DNA from: Lacimicrobium alkaliphilum
GTDB taxonomy: Bacteria; Pseudomonadota; Gammaproteobacteria; Enterobacterales; Alteromonadaceae
DNA: 64,000 nt
Assembly: GCF_002591895.1 (NCBI RefSeq)
Contig: NZ_NISX01000001.1
Location: 141,431-205,430 of the forward strand
Direction: 5' to 3'
The notes under the pieces were generated by a model that did not search any database, was not told where the DNA came from, and worked only from the letters and a program-made list of their open reading frames with translations. The position numbers and the translations under genes were made by a program. Below, piece by piece: positions 36,000-46,353 of this stretch (within the stretch, counting starts at the first letter, position 1; every line of letters starts with the position of its first letter).

Positions 36000-36764
36000 T
36001 CACTCCTGATTAAGAAAATCTAACACAATTTCATTAAACCGGGCGGGTTTTTCCGCATGCAGCCAGTGCCCTGCACCCTCAATTATTGCTCCCCGGCTGT
36101 TTGGGAATAAACGACCGATCACTGGTTTATGCCCGGCTTGCAAGTAATCAGAACGCTCGCCTTTAATAAACAACACCGGTCCGTCATAGTGTTTGTCGGA
36201 GTCCGCCCAGTCGGTTATTTCAGGGTAGTCACTTTCCAGCAGGGGAAGGTTAAATTTCCATGCCCAACCCTTATCTGTTTTTTGCAGGCTTTTCAGCAAA
36301 AACTGACGTATACCTTTTTCACTAATCTGTCTCGCCAGTTGTTTATCCGCGTCGGTCCGGTTTTCAAGGCCCGATAGTTTAACTGATTTCAGCGCTTCAA
36401 TAATGCTGCCATGTCTGTCCGGATACTTTACCGGGGCAATGTCGGCGATAACAAGCTTACTGACTCTGTCCGGGTACCGGAGCGCCAGAGTCATAGCCAC
36501 TTTTCCACCCATTGAATGGCCAAGGACAGCGGCTTTATCCAGCGCCAGCGTATTCATCAGTTCATGTATCTTGCCGGCATAGTTGGCATAGCTGAAATGA
36601 CTGGAGTGGGGGGAGTCGCCATGATCCGGTAAATCAACACTGATCACGGTATGACAAGTTTCCAGCGCACGTCTTATACCGTTGAGGTTTTCCAGGCTAC
36701 CAAATAAGCCATGTAACAATATAACCGGGCTGCCTTCACCACTTGTCTGATAATTGAGGTCCAT
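36000..36764 (-). CDS. ybfF: Alpha/beta hydrolase YbfF
   Basis: 254 residues, alpha/beta hydrolase fold: oxyanion region LLHGLFGS, nucleophile Ser84 in LGHSMGGKVAM, and a late His in EGAGHWLHAEKP. E. coli YbfF hydrolyses short acyl esters and acyl-CoA derivatives in vitro. The neighbourhood (divergent seqA-pgm, DUF2788 and fldA downstream) reproduces the E. coli-type ybfF locus, which supports orthology. Natural substrate not known. Confidence 0.88.
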   Translation of the reverse strand: MDLNYQTSGEGSPVILLHGLFGSLENLNGIRRALETCHTVISVDLPDHGDSPHSSHFSYANYAGKIHELMNTLALDKAAVLGHSMGGKVAMTLALRYPDRVSKLVIADIAPVKYPDRHGSIIEALKSVKLSGLENRTDADKQLARQISEKGIRQFLLKSLQKTDKGWAWKFNLPLLESDYPEITDWADSDKHYDGPVLFIKGERSDYLQAGHKPVIGRLFPNSRGAIIEGAGHWLHAEKPARFNEIVLDFLNQE

Positions 36765-36872
36765 TCGACGCTCCCGTTAAAAAAGCATAAATTGAGCAAA
36801 TGCTGTACTGTAACCAACACTCCGTCTACGTATAATACCAAGTCAGATTAGCAAGCACACCGGTAGTGATAA

Positions 36873-37415
36873 ATGAAAACCATTGAAGTTGATGAAGATT
36901 TGTACCGTTATATCGCCATGCAAACTCAGGACATTGGTGAGAGTGCATCGGATATTCTGCGCCGCCTGTTACTCGGTGAGAAAGACGCCGGCAGTGGCGA
37001 TCGCGCAGTAGCAGAGCAGGCGGTGGCGCCCACTGCAGACAAAGACAAAGCACAACAGGATGTGTTCGCTCACCTCGATAGGGTCGGTGTGGTCAGACAA
37101 AAGCGTACGGTTGATCGCTTTTTAACAATTCTTGCAGCGATGGCCAGGTTTAATCCTGAGAGGTTTCCAAAAGTGCTGGAGTTGCGGGGCCGCAACAGAG
37201 TGTACTTTGCAACCAGCAAGGAACAGTTGCTGGCAAGTGGCAGTAGTACCAACCCCAAACAATTGCCCGAAAGCCATTACTGGGTTGTTACTAACAACAA
37301 TACAGGTAAAAAGGTGACCATGTTACAGGAAGTGGTTCGGGTACTTGGATACAGTGATGCTGACAGTCAGAAGTTGACGGCGCTGTTGGATCCGTCATCC
37401 GTAGTTAGTGAGTAG
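36873..37415 (+). CDS. seqA: Replication initiation modulator SeqA
   Basis: 180 residues. The N-terminal multimerisation motif MKTIEVDEDLYRYIAMQTQ and the C-terminal DNA-binding domain (LTRFNPERFP-like RFLTILAAMARFNPERF, YFATSKEQLLASGSS, PKQLPESHYWVVTNNNTGKK) are typical. SeqA binds hemimethylated GATC sites, delays re-initiation at oriC and organises new DNA. The linker (53-75) is longer and Ala/Asp-rich. Its presence implies Dam methylation in the host. pgm follows after 26 bp, as in E. coli. Confidence 0.95.
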   Translation: MKTIEVDEDLYRYIAMQTQDIGESASDILRRLLLGEKDAGSGDRAVAEQAVAPTADKDKAQQDVFAHLDRVGVVRQKRTVDRFLTILAAMARFNPERFPKVLELRGRNRVYFATSKEQLLASGSSTNPKQLPESHYWVVTNNNTGKKVTMLQEVVRVLGYSDADSQKLTALLDPSSVVSE

Positions 37416-37441
37416 AGCACTTTTAAACATAGGAAAACCAG

Positions 37442-39085
37442 ATGCTACCTGATCCCAGAGCCGGGCAACTCGCCGGTCCGCAAGATTTAGTCAATATTCC
37501 CCGGCTGGTTGCGGCTTATTACAGCAATCAACCGGATAAAGCAGAGCCAGCTCATGCTGTTGCGTTTGGAACCTCAGGTCACCGTGGCAGTTCACTGTTG
37601 TGCACGTTTAATGATTGGCATATCGCGGCTATTTGCCAGGCGCTGGCGGAATATCGTCAGGCCAATCAGATTAGCGGCCCATTGTTCATGGGCATGGATA
37701 CGCACGCGTTGTCTGAACCCGCCTTTATTACTGCGCTGGAAGTACTCTGTGCCAACGATGTGACAGTGGTAGTGGAAGTCGATCGCGGTTATACCCCAAC
37801 TCCGGCTGTCTCTCATGCCATTCTTAGCCATAATCTTGGTAACAAAAGCGGTCTGGGAGATGGTGTGGTGATTACACCGTCGCATAATCCGCCGCAGGAT
37901 GGCGGCTTCAAATATAATCCTCCTCACGGCGGGCCTGCAGATACTCTGGTCACCGATGCCATTCAGACACGTGCCAATGATCTGATTGCCTCCGGTCTTA
38001 ATGGCGTGAAGCGCATAACCTTTGCGGCGGCGTTGCGCAGTGGTCTGGTGCATGAAAGAGACTTTGCCCAAAGCTATATTGATGAACTGGATCAGGTCGT
38101 TGATATGCAGGCGATCAGTACTGCCAACCTGAAGCTTGGCACTGACCCCCTCGGTGGTGCGGGGTTACACTACTGGCATCGTATTGCTGAGAAGTACAAG
38201 CTGAATATTGAAGTGGTAAATCCCCATCAGGATCCCACCTTTCGTTTTATGCATCTGGATAAAGACGGAAAAATTCGCATGGATTGCTCGTCAGCCTCTG
38301 CCATGACAGGTCTTATTACTCTTAAGGATCGGTTCGATTTAGCGTTCGGCAATGATGCAGATTTTGATCGTCATGGGATTGTCTGTCGTGGGAGTGGGCT
38401 GATGAACCCGAATCACTACCTGGCCGTGGCCATTGATTATCTTTATCGCCATCGTGGTCAATGGCATGACCAGATGAAAATTGGCAAGACTCTGGTATCC
38501 AGTGCCTTGATCGATCGGGTAGCAGCAGATCTGGATCGTGAACTTGCTGAAATGCCGGTAGGTTTTAAATGGTTTGTTCCTTATCTGCTTGAAGGCAGTA
38601 TGGGGTTCGCGGGCGAAGAGAGCGCTGGGGGGATCTTTTTGCGTCGGGATGGTAGCACCTGGGCAACAGATAAAGACGGCATTATTATGTCTCTGCTTGG
38701 TGCTGAAATTCTGGCTGTAACCGGAAAAGACCCTGCGACACATTATGACAGGTTAACCGATAAGCTTGGCAGACCTTGCTATAAAAGATTGGATGTTGGC
38801 GCTACAGCCACTCAGAAATCTAAACTGAGTAAAATGACGGCGGAAGTGATCACATCAACACAACTAGCAGCAGAGCCTATCTCGCAGGTACTCACCAATG
38901 CACCGGGAAATGGTGCATCGATTGGTGGGTTAAAAGTGAGCACCCAAAATGGATGGTTTGCTGCAAGGCCATCGGGTACTGAATCCGTTTACAAGATCTA
39001 TGCGGAGAGTTTTAAGGATGAGCAGCACCTCAATCTGTTATTAGATGAAGCTCAGGATCTTGTTGCTGGCGTATTCGAATCATAG
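37442..39085 (+). CDS. pgm: Phosphoglucomutase (alpha-D-glucose-1,6-bisphosphate dependent)
   Basis: 547 residues. Phosphoserine loop [14 protein letters not shown] with Ser147, metal-binding [10 protein letters not shown] near 302, sugar-binding GEESAGG near 393 and the phosphate-binding RPSGTES near 510. It interconverts glucose-1-phosphate and glucose-6-phosphate, feeding UDP-glucose synthesis and glycogen turnover. The next gene, glgP, releases glucose-1-phosphate, and the exopolysaccharide operon of this window would draw on the same pool. Linked to seqA upstream; ends at an intrinsic terminator. Confidence 0.96.
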   Translation: MLPDPRAGQLAGPQDLVNIPRLVAAYYSNQPDKAEPAHAVAFGTSGHRGSSLLCTFNDWHIAAICQALAEYRQANQISGPLFMGMDTHALSEPAFITALEVLCANDVTVVVEVDRGYTPTPAVSHAILSHNLGNKSGLGDGVVITPSHNPPQDGGFKYNPPHGGPADTLVTDAIQTRANDLIASGLNGVKRITFAAALRSGLVHERDFAQSYIDELDQVVDMQAISTANLKLGTDPLGGAGLHYWHRIAEKYKLNIEVVNPHQDPTFRFMHLDKDGKIRMDCSSASAMTGLITLKDRFDLAFGNDADFDRHGIVCRGSGLMNPNHYLAVAIDYLYRHRGQWHDQMKIGKTLVSSALIDRVAADLDRELAEMPVGFKWFVPYLLEGSMGFAGEESAGGIFLRRDGSTWATDKDGIIMSLLGAEILAVTGKDPATHYDRLTDKLGRPCYKRLDVGATATQKSKLSKMTAEVITSTQLAAEPISQVLTNAPGNGASIGGLKVSTQNGWFAARPSGTESVYKIYAESFKDEQHLNLLLDEAQDLVAGVFES

Positions 39086-39142
39086 AATGAGAACGAGTCG
39101 ACAGAATTTTGTATATATAATGTAAATTTATAACGAAAAATG

Positions 39143-39170
39143 GCCCGAACTCTGATTCGGGCTTTTTTTT
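39143..39170 (+). terminator. Intrinsic terminator after pgm
   Basis: GCCCGAA-N6-TTCGGGC stem at 39143-39162 followed by eight T residues. Confidence 0.93.
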
Positions 39171-39314
39171 AACCAAAAAACAACATTTATGCCATTTTAT
39201 TTGCCGGTAAAAGGGGTAGACTTAAATTGCTCATGTAATTTAATTACAGGATTGAGTTTGGTGTCTGCGTAACAATTGTCACTGAACGTAAGGTTTACCT
39301 GCGGAGACAGATTA

Positions 39315-41807
39315 ATGAAAAAGGCGAAGCAAACAAATTCGGCAACATCAGCTACTGCGTCACTCAATGGCCTCAGTAAAGATGATATTAAGCAGGCGAT
39401 TGTAAGGCACCTGCATTGCTCCATGGGTACCGATGAGAATAAGGCTAATGATCACGCATGGTGGAAGGCAGCCTGCGCGGCGGTGCAGGAGCAGGTGTTG
39501 GAAAGACTGCGCAGTACCCAGAAGGCCCACTATATGAATGATACCCGGGCAGTACATTATTTTTCGGCCGAATTTCTTATGGGCCGTCTGATGTCGAATA
39601 ATCTGCATAATCTCGGTTTATACGAGAAAACCCACCAGGCTATGCGTGAACTGGGCGTGGATCTCACCGACGTGATGGAGCAGGAGCCGGATATGGCGCT
39701 GGGCAACGGTGGTCTGGGGCGATTGGCAGCCTGTTTTATTGATTCTCTGGCGACTCTGGATTTACCGGCCATTGGCTACGGCCTGCATTATGAACACGGC
39801 TTGTTCCGTCAGGAAATTCGCAGTGGGGCGCAGATTGAGCGTCCGGATAGCTGGCGTGACTATGGTAACCCTTGGGAAATATGCCGGCCCGAGTCGATTC
39901 AGGAAATTCCTTTGTATGGTTATGTTGAAACCAAATATGGAGACAAAGGACAAATAAACAAAGAGTGGCATCCGGGCTCTATTGTCAAAGGGGTGCCCTG
40001 GGACATTCCTGTGGTGGGGTATGGCGGTAAAACCGTTAACGTGTTGCGATTGTGGGAGAGTCAGGCATCAGATTATTTTAACTGGGATGTCTTCAATGCC
40101 GGCGGATATGTAGACGCACAACGTGAAAATGTGCAGGCTGAGACGATCTCCAAGGTCTTGTATCCCAATGACGAAACAGAGGCAGGCAAAGAACTTCGTC
40201 TGATACAACAGTACTTTTTCTGTGCCTGTTCACTGAAAGACATTATTCGCCGCTATAAACGTGCTCATGGTGATGACTGGAGCCGTTTTGCCGATCAGGT
40301 GGTAATTCAGCTAAACGACACTCACCCGGCTATCGCCATTCCTGAATTGATTCGGATACTGGTAGACAGAGCCGGAATGGACTGGGGCGCAGCCTGGGAG
40401 ATCAGCAGTAAAACCTTTGCATATACTAATCACACGTTACTTCCTGAAGCTCTGGAAAAATGGCCAGCGCGCATGCTGGAGAAAATTCTGCCCCGTCATC
40501 TTGAAATTATTTATGAAATAAATCACAGGTTTATGCGCAAAGTAGAAGAAAAGTGGCCGGGTGATGATGCGATCAAGAGAAAGCTGTCGATCATCGAAGA
40601 GAGCAGTGAAAAGATGATCCGTATGGGAAATCTGTCAGTAATCGGTTCCTTCGCCGTTAACGGTGTGGCTGAGATACACTCCCGGCTGGTTAAAGAAAAC
40701 CTGTTTCCGGAGTTTGAAAAGCTATGGCCCGGGAAGCTGACCAATGTCACTAACGGCATTACCCCCAGACGTTGGCTGAAGGCCTGTAACCCGGCATTGT
40801 CAAAACTGATCAGCGAGCGTATCGGGGATAAGTGGCCAACAGAACTGTACAAGCTTCAGGGGCTGGCAAACTTCGCTGATGACAAAGAGTTCCAGCAGCA
40901 ATTTATGCAAATCAAGCATGATAACAAGGTCAGGCTGGCAGCAGAGGTTAAAACTCTGACCGGTGTCGAACTTGACCCGAATATGATTTTTGATATTCAG
41001 ATCAAACGCTTGCATGAATATAAACGTCAGCATCTGAATCTGCTGCATATTCTGGCCCTTTATCGGCGGTTGCTGGAAGACCCTGATTATGACATGCACC
41101 CCAGAGCCTTTCTGTTTGGTGCCAAGGCTGCACCGGGATACAAGTTGGCAAAGGATATTATCTATGCAATTAATAAAGTGGCAGATAAAATCAACAATGA
41201 TGTACGGGTTAATCACAAACTTAAGGTGGTATTTCTGCCTAATTACCGTGTCAGTCTGGCAGAAAAAATGATCCCGGCGGCTGATATTTCCGAGCAGATA
41301 TCGACAGCAGGTAAGGAAGCTTCAGGAACCGGTAATATGAAGCTATCGCTGAACGGTGCGCTGACAGTGGGAACATTGGATGGGGCCAATATTGAGATTG
41401 CCGAGGAAGTGGGGGAGGAAAATATCTTTATTTTTGGTCTCACTGTAGAACAGGTACAAAAACTCCACGCTGGCGGTTACAACCCCTATGATATCTACGA
41501 TAACAGTCGGGAAATAAAGGCTATTCTTGACTGGCTTGAAACAGATTACTTCACTCCGGGAAAACCAGGTGAACTGGCGTCTGTAAAGCAGAGTTTACTG
41601 GATGGGGGCGACCCTTATCTGGTATTGGCTGACTTCGACGCATACTCCGAAGCACAACAGAAAGCCGACCGGGCATACCGTGATAAAGCAGGCTGGGCGC
41701 GTAAAGCGATCATTAATACTGCTCGTATGGGTAAGTTTACCTCTGACAGATCTATACGTGAGTATGTAGAGAGAATTTGGAGGCTGACACCTTGTCATGT
41801 AGAGTGA
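39315..41807 (+). CDS. glgP: Glycogen phosphorylase
   Basis: 830 residues from the ATG at 39315 with GGAGA upstream; a TTG at 39276 opens the frame earlier but lacks support. Family marks run throughout: [68 protein letters not shown] and the PLP-lysine motif [16 protein letters not shown]. The enzyme removes glucose-1-phosphate from alpha-1,4-glucan. No other glg gene is in the window, so it is separate from a glycogen operon; it follows pgm, its metabolic partner, but behind a terminator. Maltodextrin phosphorylase is an alternative specificity. Confidence 0.94.
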   Translation: MKKAKQTNSATSATASLNGLSKDDIKQAIVRHLHCSMGTDENKANDHAWWKAACAAVQEQVLERLRSTQKAHYMNDTRAVHYFSAEFLMGRLMSNNLHNLGLYEKTHQAMRELGVDLTDVMEQEPDMALGNGGLGRLAACFIDSLATLDLPAIGYGLHYEHGLFRQEIRSGAQIERPDSWRDYGNPWEICRPESIQEIPLYGYVETKYGDKGQINKEWHPGSIVKGVPWDIPVVGYGGKTVNVLRLWESQASDYFNWDVFNAGGYVDAQRENVQAETISKVLYPNDETEAGKELRLIQQYFFCACSLKDIIRRYKRAHGDDWSRFADQVVIQLNDTHPAIAIPELIRILVDRAGMDWGAAWEISSKTFAYTNHTLLPEALEKWPARMLEKILPRHLEIIYEINHRFMRKVEEKWPGDDAIKRKLSIIEESSEKMIRMGNLSVIGSFAVNGVAEIHSRLVKENLFPEFEKLWPGKLTNVTNGITPRRWLKACNPALSKLISERIGDKWPTELYKLQGLANFADDKEFQQQFMQIKHDNKVRLAAEVKTLTGVELDPNMIFDIQIKRLHEYKRQHLNLLHILALYRRLLEDPDYDMHPRAFLFGAKAAPGYKLAKDIIYAINKVADKINNDVRVNHKLKVVFLPNYRVSLAEKMIPAADISEQISTAGKEASGTGNMKLSLNGALTVGTLDGANIEIAEEVGEENIFIFGLTVEQVQKLHAGGYNPYDIYDNSREIKAILDWLETDYFTPGKPGELASVKQSLLDGGDPYLVLADFDAYSEAQQKADRAYRDKAGWARKAIINTARMGKFTSDRSIREYVERIWRLTPCHVE

Positions 41808-41851
41808 AGCAATACATGTATTTTTAACAGCTTTACAGTTGTTTAAATAGG

Positions 41852-41886
41852 AAAAGCTCAAAAATACAGGTTTGAGCTTTTTTTTT
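41852..41886 (+). terminator. Intrinsic terminator after glgP
   Basis: AAAAGCTCAAA pairs with TTTGAGCTTT (41852-41862 and 41871-41880) and is followed by a T-run to 41886. Confidence 0.9.
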
Positions 41887-41902
41887 GCCAGATTAGAAGG
41901 AT

Positions 41903-42063
41903 AATACGAAGCCACATAGATAATTGCTCTTCAGAGCGAGTCAGAAGGGTTTAGATCAAAGCGGGGCTTTGCAGGCATAGTGGTTCTGCGTAAAGAAGTG
42001 GCGACACAGAAATAGGCCATTTTAGTCTTGCAAAGTGAACAATTATCTATGTGGTTTGGTATA
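41903..42063. mobile_element. 161-bp MITE-like element with inverted ends
   Basis: The ends 41903-41929 and 42037-42063 are inverted repeats matching at about 23 of 27 positions, sharing the perfect core CCACATAGATAATTG / CAATTATCTATGTGG. The interior has no gene. A solo copy of one end occurs at 12986-13011. Size and structure fit a non-autonomous transposon remnant, but no transposase or convincing target duplication was found. Confidence 0.6.
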
Positions 42064-42088
42064 AATATAAGAGGCGTTGCATTACTCA

Positions 42089-43402
42089 ATGAGTCTTCAC
42101 AACCAGCCATTGGCTGCCATTCCAAACAGGTATGCGTTTCTGGATCGTATCGAGCATGCGATTCAGGCGGATCAGTGCCTGTCGTTGTTGCTGGTTGATG
42201 TGGTGCGCTTCTCGGATGTCAGCAGCAGTTTTGGTTATCGCATTGGCGACATTATTCTGGCTGAAGTGGCTAAACGTATCGAACTGCTGTTTGGTGATCG
42301 CTGTCTGCTCGGCCGAATCAGTGGTGATATCTTTGGTTTAATGTTGCCTGGAACCCATTCAGAATCGCAGTTACATGGTTTTTACAGCCACCTTATTGAA
42401 CATTTCAAAACCCCCATTAGTTTCGAAGACAATGCCTTTGTGGCCGATTTTAATGTTGGCGCGGTGTCTAACTTGCCTGCCAATACGGATATCAGCCGGG
42501 TATTTTCGGCCGCCGAAGCCGCGCTGAAACAGGCCAAGCAGAACAAGTATGATAATTTCCAGATTATCAGTCTCACACAAAAACCAGAATCTGGCCGCTC
42601 CCTGGCACTCAAAGCCGATCTGAAACGCGCTTTTGCCAATGATGAGCTGGAGCTGTATTTTCAGCCTAAGGTGGATTTGCAGTCCCTGAAAATTGTTGGT
42701 GCCGAATGCTTATTGCGCTGGAATCATCCTTTGGACGGGATTATTGTGCCCGGCTCTTTTATTGAGGCGGCTGAGTCTTACAATATGATGAATGAAGTGG
42801 GCTATTGGGTGCTGGAAAAGGCCTTTGACAGTGCACATATATTGCAAAGCCAGGGACTGGAACTGCAAGTGTCGGTGAATATTTCACCCACTCAATTGTA
42901 CGATTCTAAATTTGTTGCAAAAGTCAGACAACTGGCAGAGGTCTATCAGGTTGACCTTAGTCAGATTGAGCTGGAGCTGACTGAGGATGTGGCGCTGTCT
43001 AATTCGTTGTTAGTCAAGCGCCAACTGGCCGATATCAAGACGCTGGGCTTGAGTATTGCCGTAGATGATTTCGGTAAAGGTTATTCAAATCTGGCCTATA
43101 TCCGGGATATTAAACTGGACACCATAAAAATAGACAAGACGTTTGTCATGGAGCTGGAACAAAACCCGGTCAATAAAGCCATTATTCAGGCCTCGCAGTT
43201 AATCGCCGAATCTATCAATTGTCAGGTCATTGCCGAGGGTATCGAAACCGTTGAGCAGTTACACTTGCTGAGAGAAATGGGCATATTGCGAGGGCAAGGC
43301 TTTCTGTTTGCCAAAGCGGTGCCCTTTAATGACCTGATTGAACTGACCCAGACCGATTTGATTGTTGGCACCTCACTGGCCTACCAAGACCGGGTTGGCT
43401 GA
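42089..43402 (+). CDS. Cyclic-di-GMP phosphodiesterase with degenerate GGDEF domain
   Basis: 437 residues from the ATG at 42089 (GAGGCG upstream; a TTG 12 bp earlier is too close to it). The first domain (10-165) is GGDEF-like but its signature is SGDIF, so cyclase activity is not expected. The EAL domain (185-430) keeps the catalytic set: ECLLRW (variant of EALLRW), VSVNIS, ELELTED, DDFGKGYSNL, IKIDK and VIAEGIET. It should hydrolyse c-di-GMP, with the first domain possibly binding GTP as a regulator. No sensory or membrane part. It may influence biofilm and exopolysaccharide output. Confidence 0.88.
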   Translation: MSLHNQPLAAIPNRYAFLDRIEHAIQADQCLSLLLVDVVRFSDVSSSFGYRIGDIILAEVAKRIELLFGDRCLLGRISGDIFGLMLPGTHSESQLHGFYSHLIEHFKTPISFEDNAFVADFNVGAVSNLPANTDISRVFSAAEAALKQAKQNKYDNFQIISLTQKPESGRSLALKADLKRAFANDELELYFQPKVDLQSLKIVGAECLLRWNHPLDGIIVPGSFIEAAESYNMMNEVGYWVLEKAFDSAHILQSQGLELQVSVNISPTQLYDSKFVAKVRQLAEVYQVDLSQIELELTEDVALSNSLLVKRQLADIKTLGLSIAVDDFGKGYSNLAYIRDIKLDTIKIDKTFVMELEQNPVNKAIIQASQLIAESINCQVIAEGIETVEQLHLLREMGILRGQGFLFAKAVPFNDLIELTQTDLIVGTSLAYQDRVG

Positions 43403-43463
43403 CACAACGGCAGTTATTTCTGCTAAACTTGCACGCCTTGTCGAACCCTCATAATGATCATCC

Positions 43464-44504
43464 ATGAGCAAACAGCAATTGATTGACCAAGGTCAGTTTT
43501 TACACCTGAGTCGGACACAGCCTGAACTTTTCTTCCAACCCCAGACTTTTGAACTGGAAAACGGGACCCGGATTTTCATCAGTGCTCCCGGTATTATCAC
43601 TTTTACACCGCCACAGCCAAAGGGCAAAGATATCGTGCTTTCCTGCGGTGTGCATGGTAATGAAACCGCACCGATAGAAATCTGTGGTGATCTGGTGGTG
43701 GCACTGCTGACCGGAAAACTCAGCGCCAGCCATCGTGTGCTTTTCCTGTTTGGCAACCTGCCGGCTATGGACATCGGTGAGCGTTTTGTCGAAGAAAACA
43801 TGAACCGGCTTTTCAGCGGCGCCCATTCGAAGGGGCCGGGGCTGGTTAATGATGAACGTAGACGGGCCAAAGCGCTGGAAGATGCCATCCGGCACTTCTA
43901 TGCCGAAGGTGATGGGTTGGGGCAGAATTACCGTTGCCATTATGATTTGCACACCGCAATCCGCGCATCCAAAAATGAAAAATTTGCGGTTTACCCATAC
44001 CGACATGGTAAACCCTGGAAAACCCGTCAGCTTTGCTTTTTGCTTGCCTGTGGGGTAAATACCATTTTGTTGTCAAACAGTCCGACGACCACCTTCAGTT
44101 ATTTTTCCTCCAATGAATTTGATGCCGATGCCTTTACCGTCGAGTTAGGTAAAGTCAGGCCCTTTGGTGAAAATGATATGAGCCGTTTTCAGAAGGTCAG
44201 AGAAACCCTCACAGCGCTGATTACTGAGCCCGAATTAGCCCTGCCGGAATACAACGAAGCCGACTTTCATATTTTTACGATCAACCAGATAATCAATCGA
44301 ACAAAAGAAGATTTTCGCCTTAACTTTGACGATGATACCCCTAATTTCACTGATTTTCCCGTTGATTATGTGTTGGCTGAAGAGCCGGGTGCGGTGTATA
44401 AAGTACAGCAGCAAGGAGAGGCCATTGTATTTCCCAATGCCAAAGTGGCTCTGGGACAACGGGCGCTGTTAACGGTAGTGCCAACCCGAATCAGTGCAGA
44501 GTAA
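43464..44504 (+). CDS. astE: Succinylglutamate desuccinylase
   Basis: 346 residues, M14-like zinc hydrolase. Zinc ligands His64 and Glu67 in CGVHGNETAP and a later His in NYRCHYDLHTAIR; catalytic Glu region DADAFTVELGKVRPFGEND near 220. AstE removes succinate from N-succinylglutamate in the last step of the arginine succinyltransferase pathway. The other ast genes are not nearby, so it is dispersed in this genome. The close relative aspartoacylase cannot be fully excluded, but length and motifs favour AstE. Confidence 0.9.
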   Translation: MSKQQLIDQGQFLHLSRTQPELFFQPQTFELENGTRIFISAPGIITFTPPQPKGKDIVLSCGVHGNETAPIEICGDLVVALLTGKLSASHRVLFLFGNLPAMDIGERFVEENMNRLFSGAHSKGPGLVNDERRRAKALEDAIRHFYAEGDGLGQNYRCHYDLHTAIRASKNEKFAVYPYRHGKPWKTRQLCFLLACGVNTILLSNSPTTTFSYFSSNEFDADAFTVELGKVRPFGENDMSRFQKVRETLTALITEPELALPEYNEADFHIFTINQIINRTKEDFRLNFDDDTPNFTDFPVDYVLAEEPGAVYKVQQQGEAIVFPNAKVALGQRALLTVVPTRISAE

Positions 44505-44510
44505 GGCCTG

Positions 44511-45230
44511 TCAGGGCTGAACGGATAAGGACGCCTGTCGAAGACGCTCAACCAGGCTGCTGTCGGTACTAAGGCTGGCAGCCAGCCAGGTGGGTTTGGC
44601 CAGTTCGGGGATCATCCAGGCCATCGTCACATGGGCCTGGTTAAGGCCGAAATCTGCCAGCATGCCCTGCTTGGCGTCAGGATCTTCGATAATAAAATCC
44701 ACTTTGCCTTTGAGTAATAACTCCCATGAGGCGGTAATATCCGGGGTGATCAACAAAGACTTTCCCTCTTCAAAGCCCTTTTTACGCAGAAACTCAACCG
44801 CAACATCTTCTCGTTGTACTGCGGTGACGAAGCTTTTTGCATTTTCAAGGGAGCTGATGGCAGCCTCATTGTTTGATGCCAGCCTCAAAAGACCCAGCCG
44901 ATATTCACCGACTTGCCCAATCCATTGAAATTGTTGCTCCCGTTCCGGCGTGCGGGCCATCGCGTAGATCAGGGTGTTGGGCTGTTTGCTGGCCAGATTA
45001 AATGCTCTGGCCCAGGGATAAATATAAAAATCACCCTTAAGCTCCGCTTTGGTGAGTATTTGCCGGACTTTGTCGGTGACGGATCCCGAGACCTTATTAT
45101 CTATTATGGTCTGGGCTGGTGGTGAGAGTTCAGTGACAACCTGCAGCACGGGTTGTGCGCTCTGGGCAGTAAAGGGCACCAGCAGGCTTAGGATAAAAAC
45201 AATACGCAGAGCATTTATGTCCGGTAACAA
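44511..45230 (-). CDS. Periplasmic solute-binding-domain protein (SBP_bac_3-like)
   Basis: 239 residues. A signal peptide (VFILSLLVPFTAQSAQ) leads into a type II solute-binding fold: VLQVVTELSPPAQTII, KGDFYIYPWARAFNLASKQPNTLIYAMARTPERE, WELLLKGKVDFIIEDP. Such single-domain proteins in Alteromonadales and Pseudomonas often have no ABC transporter partner, as here, where neighbours are astE (convergent) and a HIT-protein gene (divergent). Ligand unknown; the pattern PWARA is common in this orphan group. Confidence 0.78.
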   Translation of the reverse strand: MLPDINALRIVFILSLLVPFTAQSAQPVLQVVTELSPPAQTIIDNKVSGSVTDKVRQILTKAELKGDFYIYPWARAFNLASKQPNTLIYAMARTPEREQQFQWIGQVGEYRLGLLRLASNNEAAISSLENAKSFVTAVQREDVAVEFLRKKGFEEGKSLLITPDITASWELLLKGKVDFIIEDPDAKQGMLADFGLNQAHVTMAWMIPELAKPTWLAASLSTDSSLVERLRQASLSVQP

Positions 45231-45310
45231 TCTGACCTCTTTGACGGCTGGTATAACAACAAAGATTAGAATAAATTATTAAGCACCACAGAGCCAGCAT
45301 AGAAAAACTT

Positions 45311-45730
45311 ATGTTTATATTGAATCAGCAACTGCAAAAGGATTGTTTTGTTGTGACAGAATTACCCTTATCTCTGGTGCTGTTTATGAATGATAGCCAG
45401 TATCCCTGGACGATTCTGGTACCCAGAGTCGAACAGGTGAAGGAAGTTATTGATCTCAGTACTGAGCAGCAGCAACAACTGTGGTGTGAATCTGCCTGGT
45501 TAAGCCGGGCACTGCAGCAACAGTACCATCCCGATAAACTCAATATCGCCGCGCTGGGCAATATGGTACCGCAGTTGCATATTCATCATATCGCCCGCTT
45601 TAAACTGGATGCCGCCTGGCCTCAGCCTGTGTGGGGGAAGTTTCCACCGGTGCCTTATACACAAAGCGAGGCAAACACACAGATTGACGCCATAAGAACA
45701 CAACTAGAAAAGGTTAAGGAAGTAATATGA
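45311..45730 (+). CDS. HIT-family protein
   Basis: 139 residues. HIT core with [14 protein letters not shown] near 29 and the triad-like motif [11 protein letters not shown] near 91; the canonical HxHxHxx is reduced to HIHHI, a form common in this branch. HIT proteins are nucleotide hydrolases or transferases. The next gene starts inside its last codons (4-bp overlap), so the two are translationally coupled. Substrate unknown. Confidence 0.83.
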   Translation: MFILNQQLQKDCFVVTELPLSLVLFMNDSQYPWTILVPRVEQVKEVIDLSTEQQQQLWCESAWLSRALQQQYHPDKLNIAALGNMVPQLHIHHIARFKLDAAWPQPVWGKFPPVPYTQSEANTQIDAIRTQLEKVKEVI

Positions 45731-46050
45731 TCATCAGTACAACTCATACTCTGGACAACAAAACCGTAGAAGCCTACCTAGGTGTAGTGGTAGGGGAAGC
45801 CGTGATGGGCGCCAACCTGTTCAAAGATATTTTTGCCTCTATCCGCGATATTGTGGGCGGGCGCTCCGGCTCCTATGAAGACGAGCTGACCCGGGCCCGT
45901 AAAATCGCTTTTGCCGAGCTGGAAAACGAGGCCCGGCAAATGGGTGCCAACGCCGTGATTGGTGTGGATATTGACTACGAAGTGGTGGGTAAACAAGGCA
46001 GCATGCTGATGGTAAGCATCAGCGGTACGGCGGTGAGATATCGGGACTAA
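45727..46050 (+). CDS. YbjQ/UPF0145 family protein
   Basis: 107 residues covering the whole YbjQ domain: [66 protein letters not shown]. Members form pentameric rings, and the family is often labelled heavy-metal-binding without firm proof. Overlaps the HIT gene by 4 bp. Converges with the toxin-antitoxin pair, 3 bp away. Confidence 0.88.
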   Translation: MIISTTHTLDNKTVEAYLGVVVGEAVMGANLFKDIFASIRDIVGGRSGSYEDELTRARKIAFAELENEARQMGANAVIGVDIDYEVVGKQGSMLMVSISGTAVRYRD

Positions 46051-46053
46051 GGC

Positions 46054-46353
46054 CTAGTGATAGTCATCCTCATGCTGGTGCCGGACAGCGAGAATAGTCA
46101 CCCATTGCTGATTCTCAATTTCAAACAAAGCCACGTAACCAGCGCTACCGAATGGAATAATGAGTTCTCTTAAGAAGGGGTTGGTTTTCTCTACCTTCCT
46201 GCAAGAAAAAGGAAATTCTTCCAGAAAGGATAAAGCTTGTTCAATGATTCTTAGCGCCCTGTGTGCTGTATCAGGATCCCGCTCTACCAGGAATTTATAT
46301 AGTCGTTCGATATCCTCTCTGGCTTCCAGGGTGAAGCGAATCCGGTAACTCAT
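46054..46353 (-). CDS. ParE/RelE-family toxin
   Basis: 99 residues. MSYRIRFTLEAREDIERLYKFL, SFLEEFPFSCRKVE and FGSAGYVALFEIENQQWVTILAVRHQHEDDYH follow the ParE/RelE fold from the first strand to the basic C-terminal strands. ParE toxins poison gyrase; RelE toxins cut mRNA at the ribosome; the KVE/RHQHE end and lack of clear RelE catalytic residues favour ParE, not firmly. The stop/start junction with the antitoxin is a one-base overlap (position 46353). Confidence 0.86.
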   Translation of the reverse strand: MSYRIRFTLEAREDIERLYKFLVERDPDTAHRALRIIEQALSFLEEFPFSCRKVEKTNPFLRELIIPFGSAGYVALFEIENQQWVTILAVRHQHEDDYH

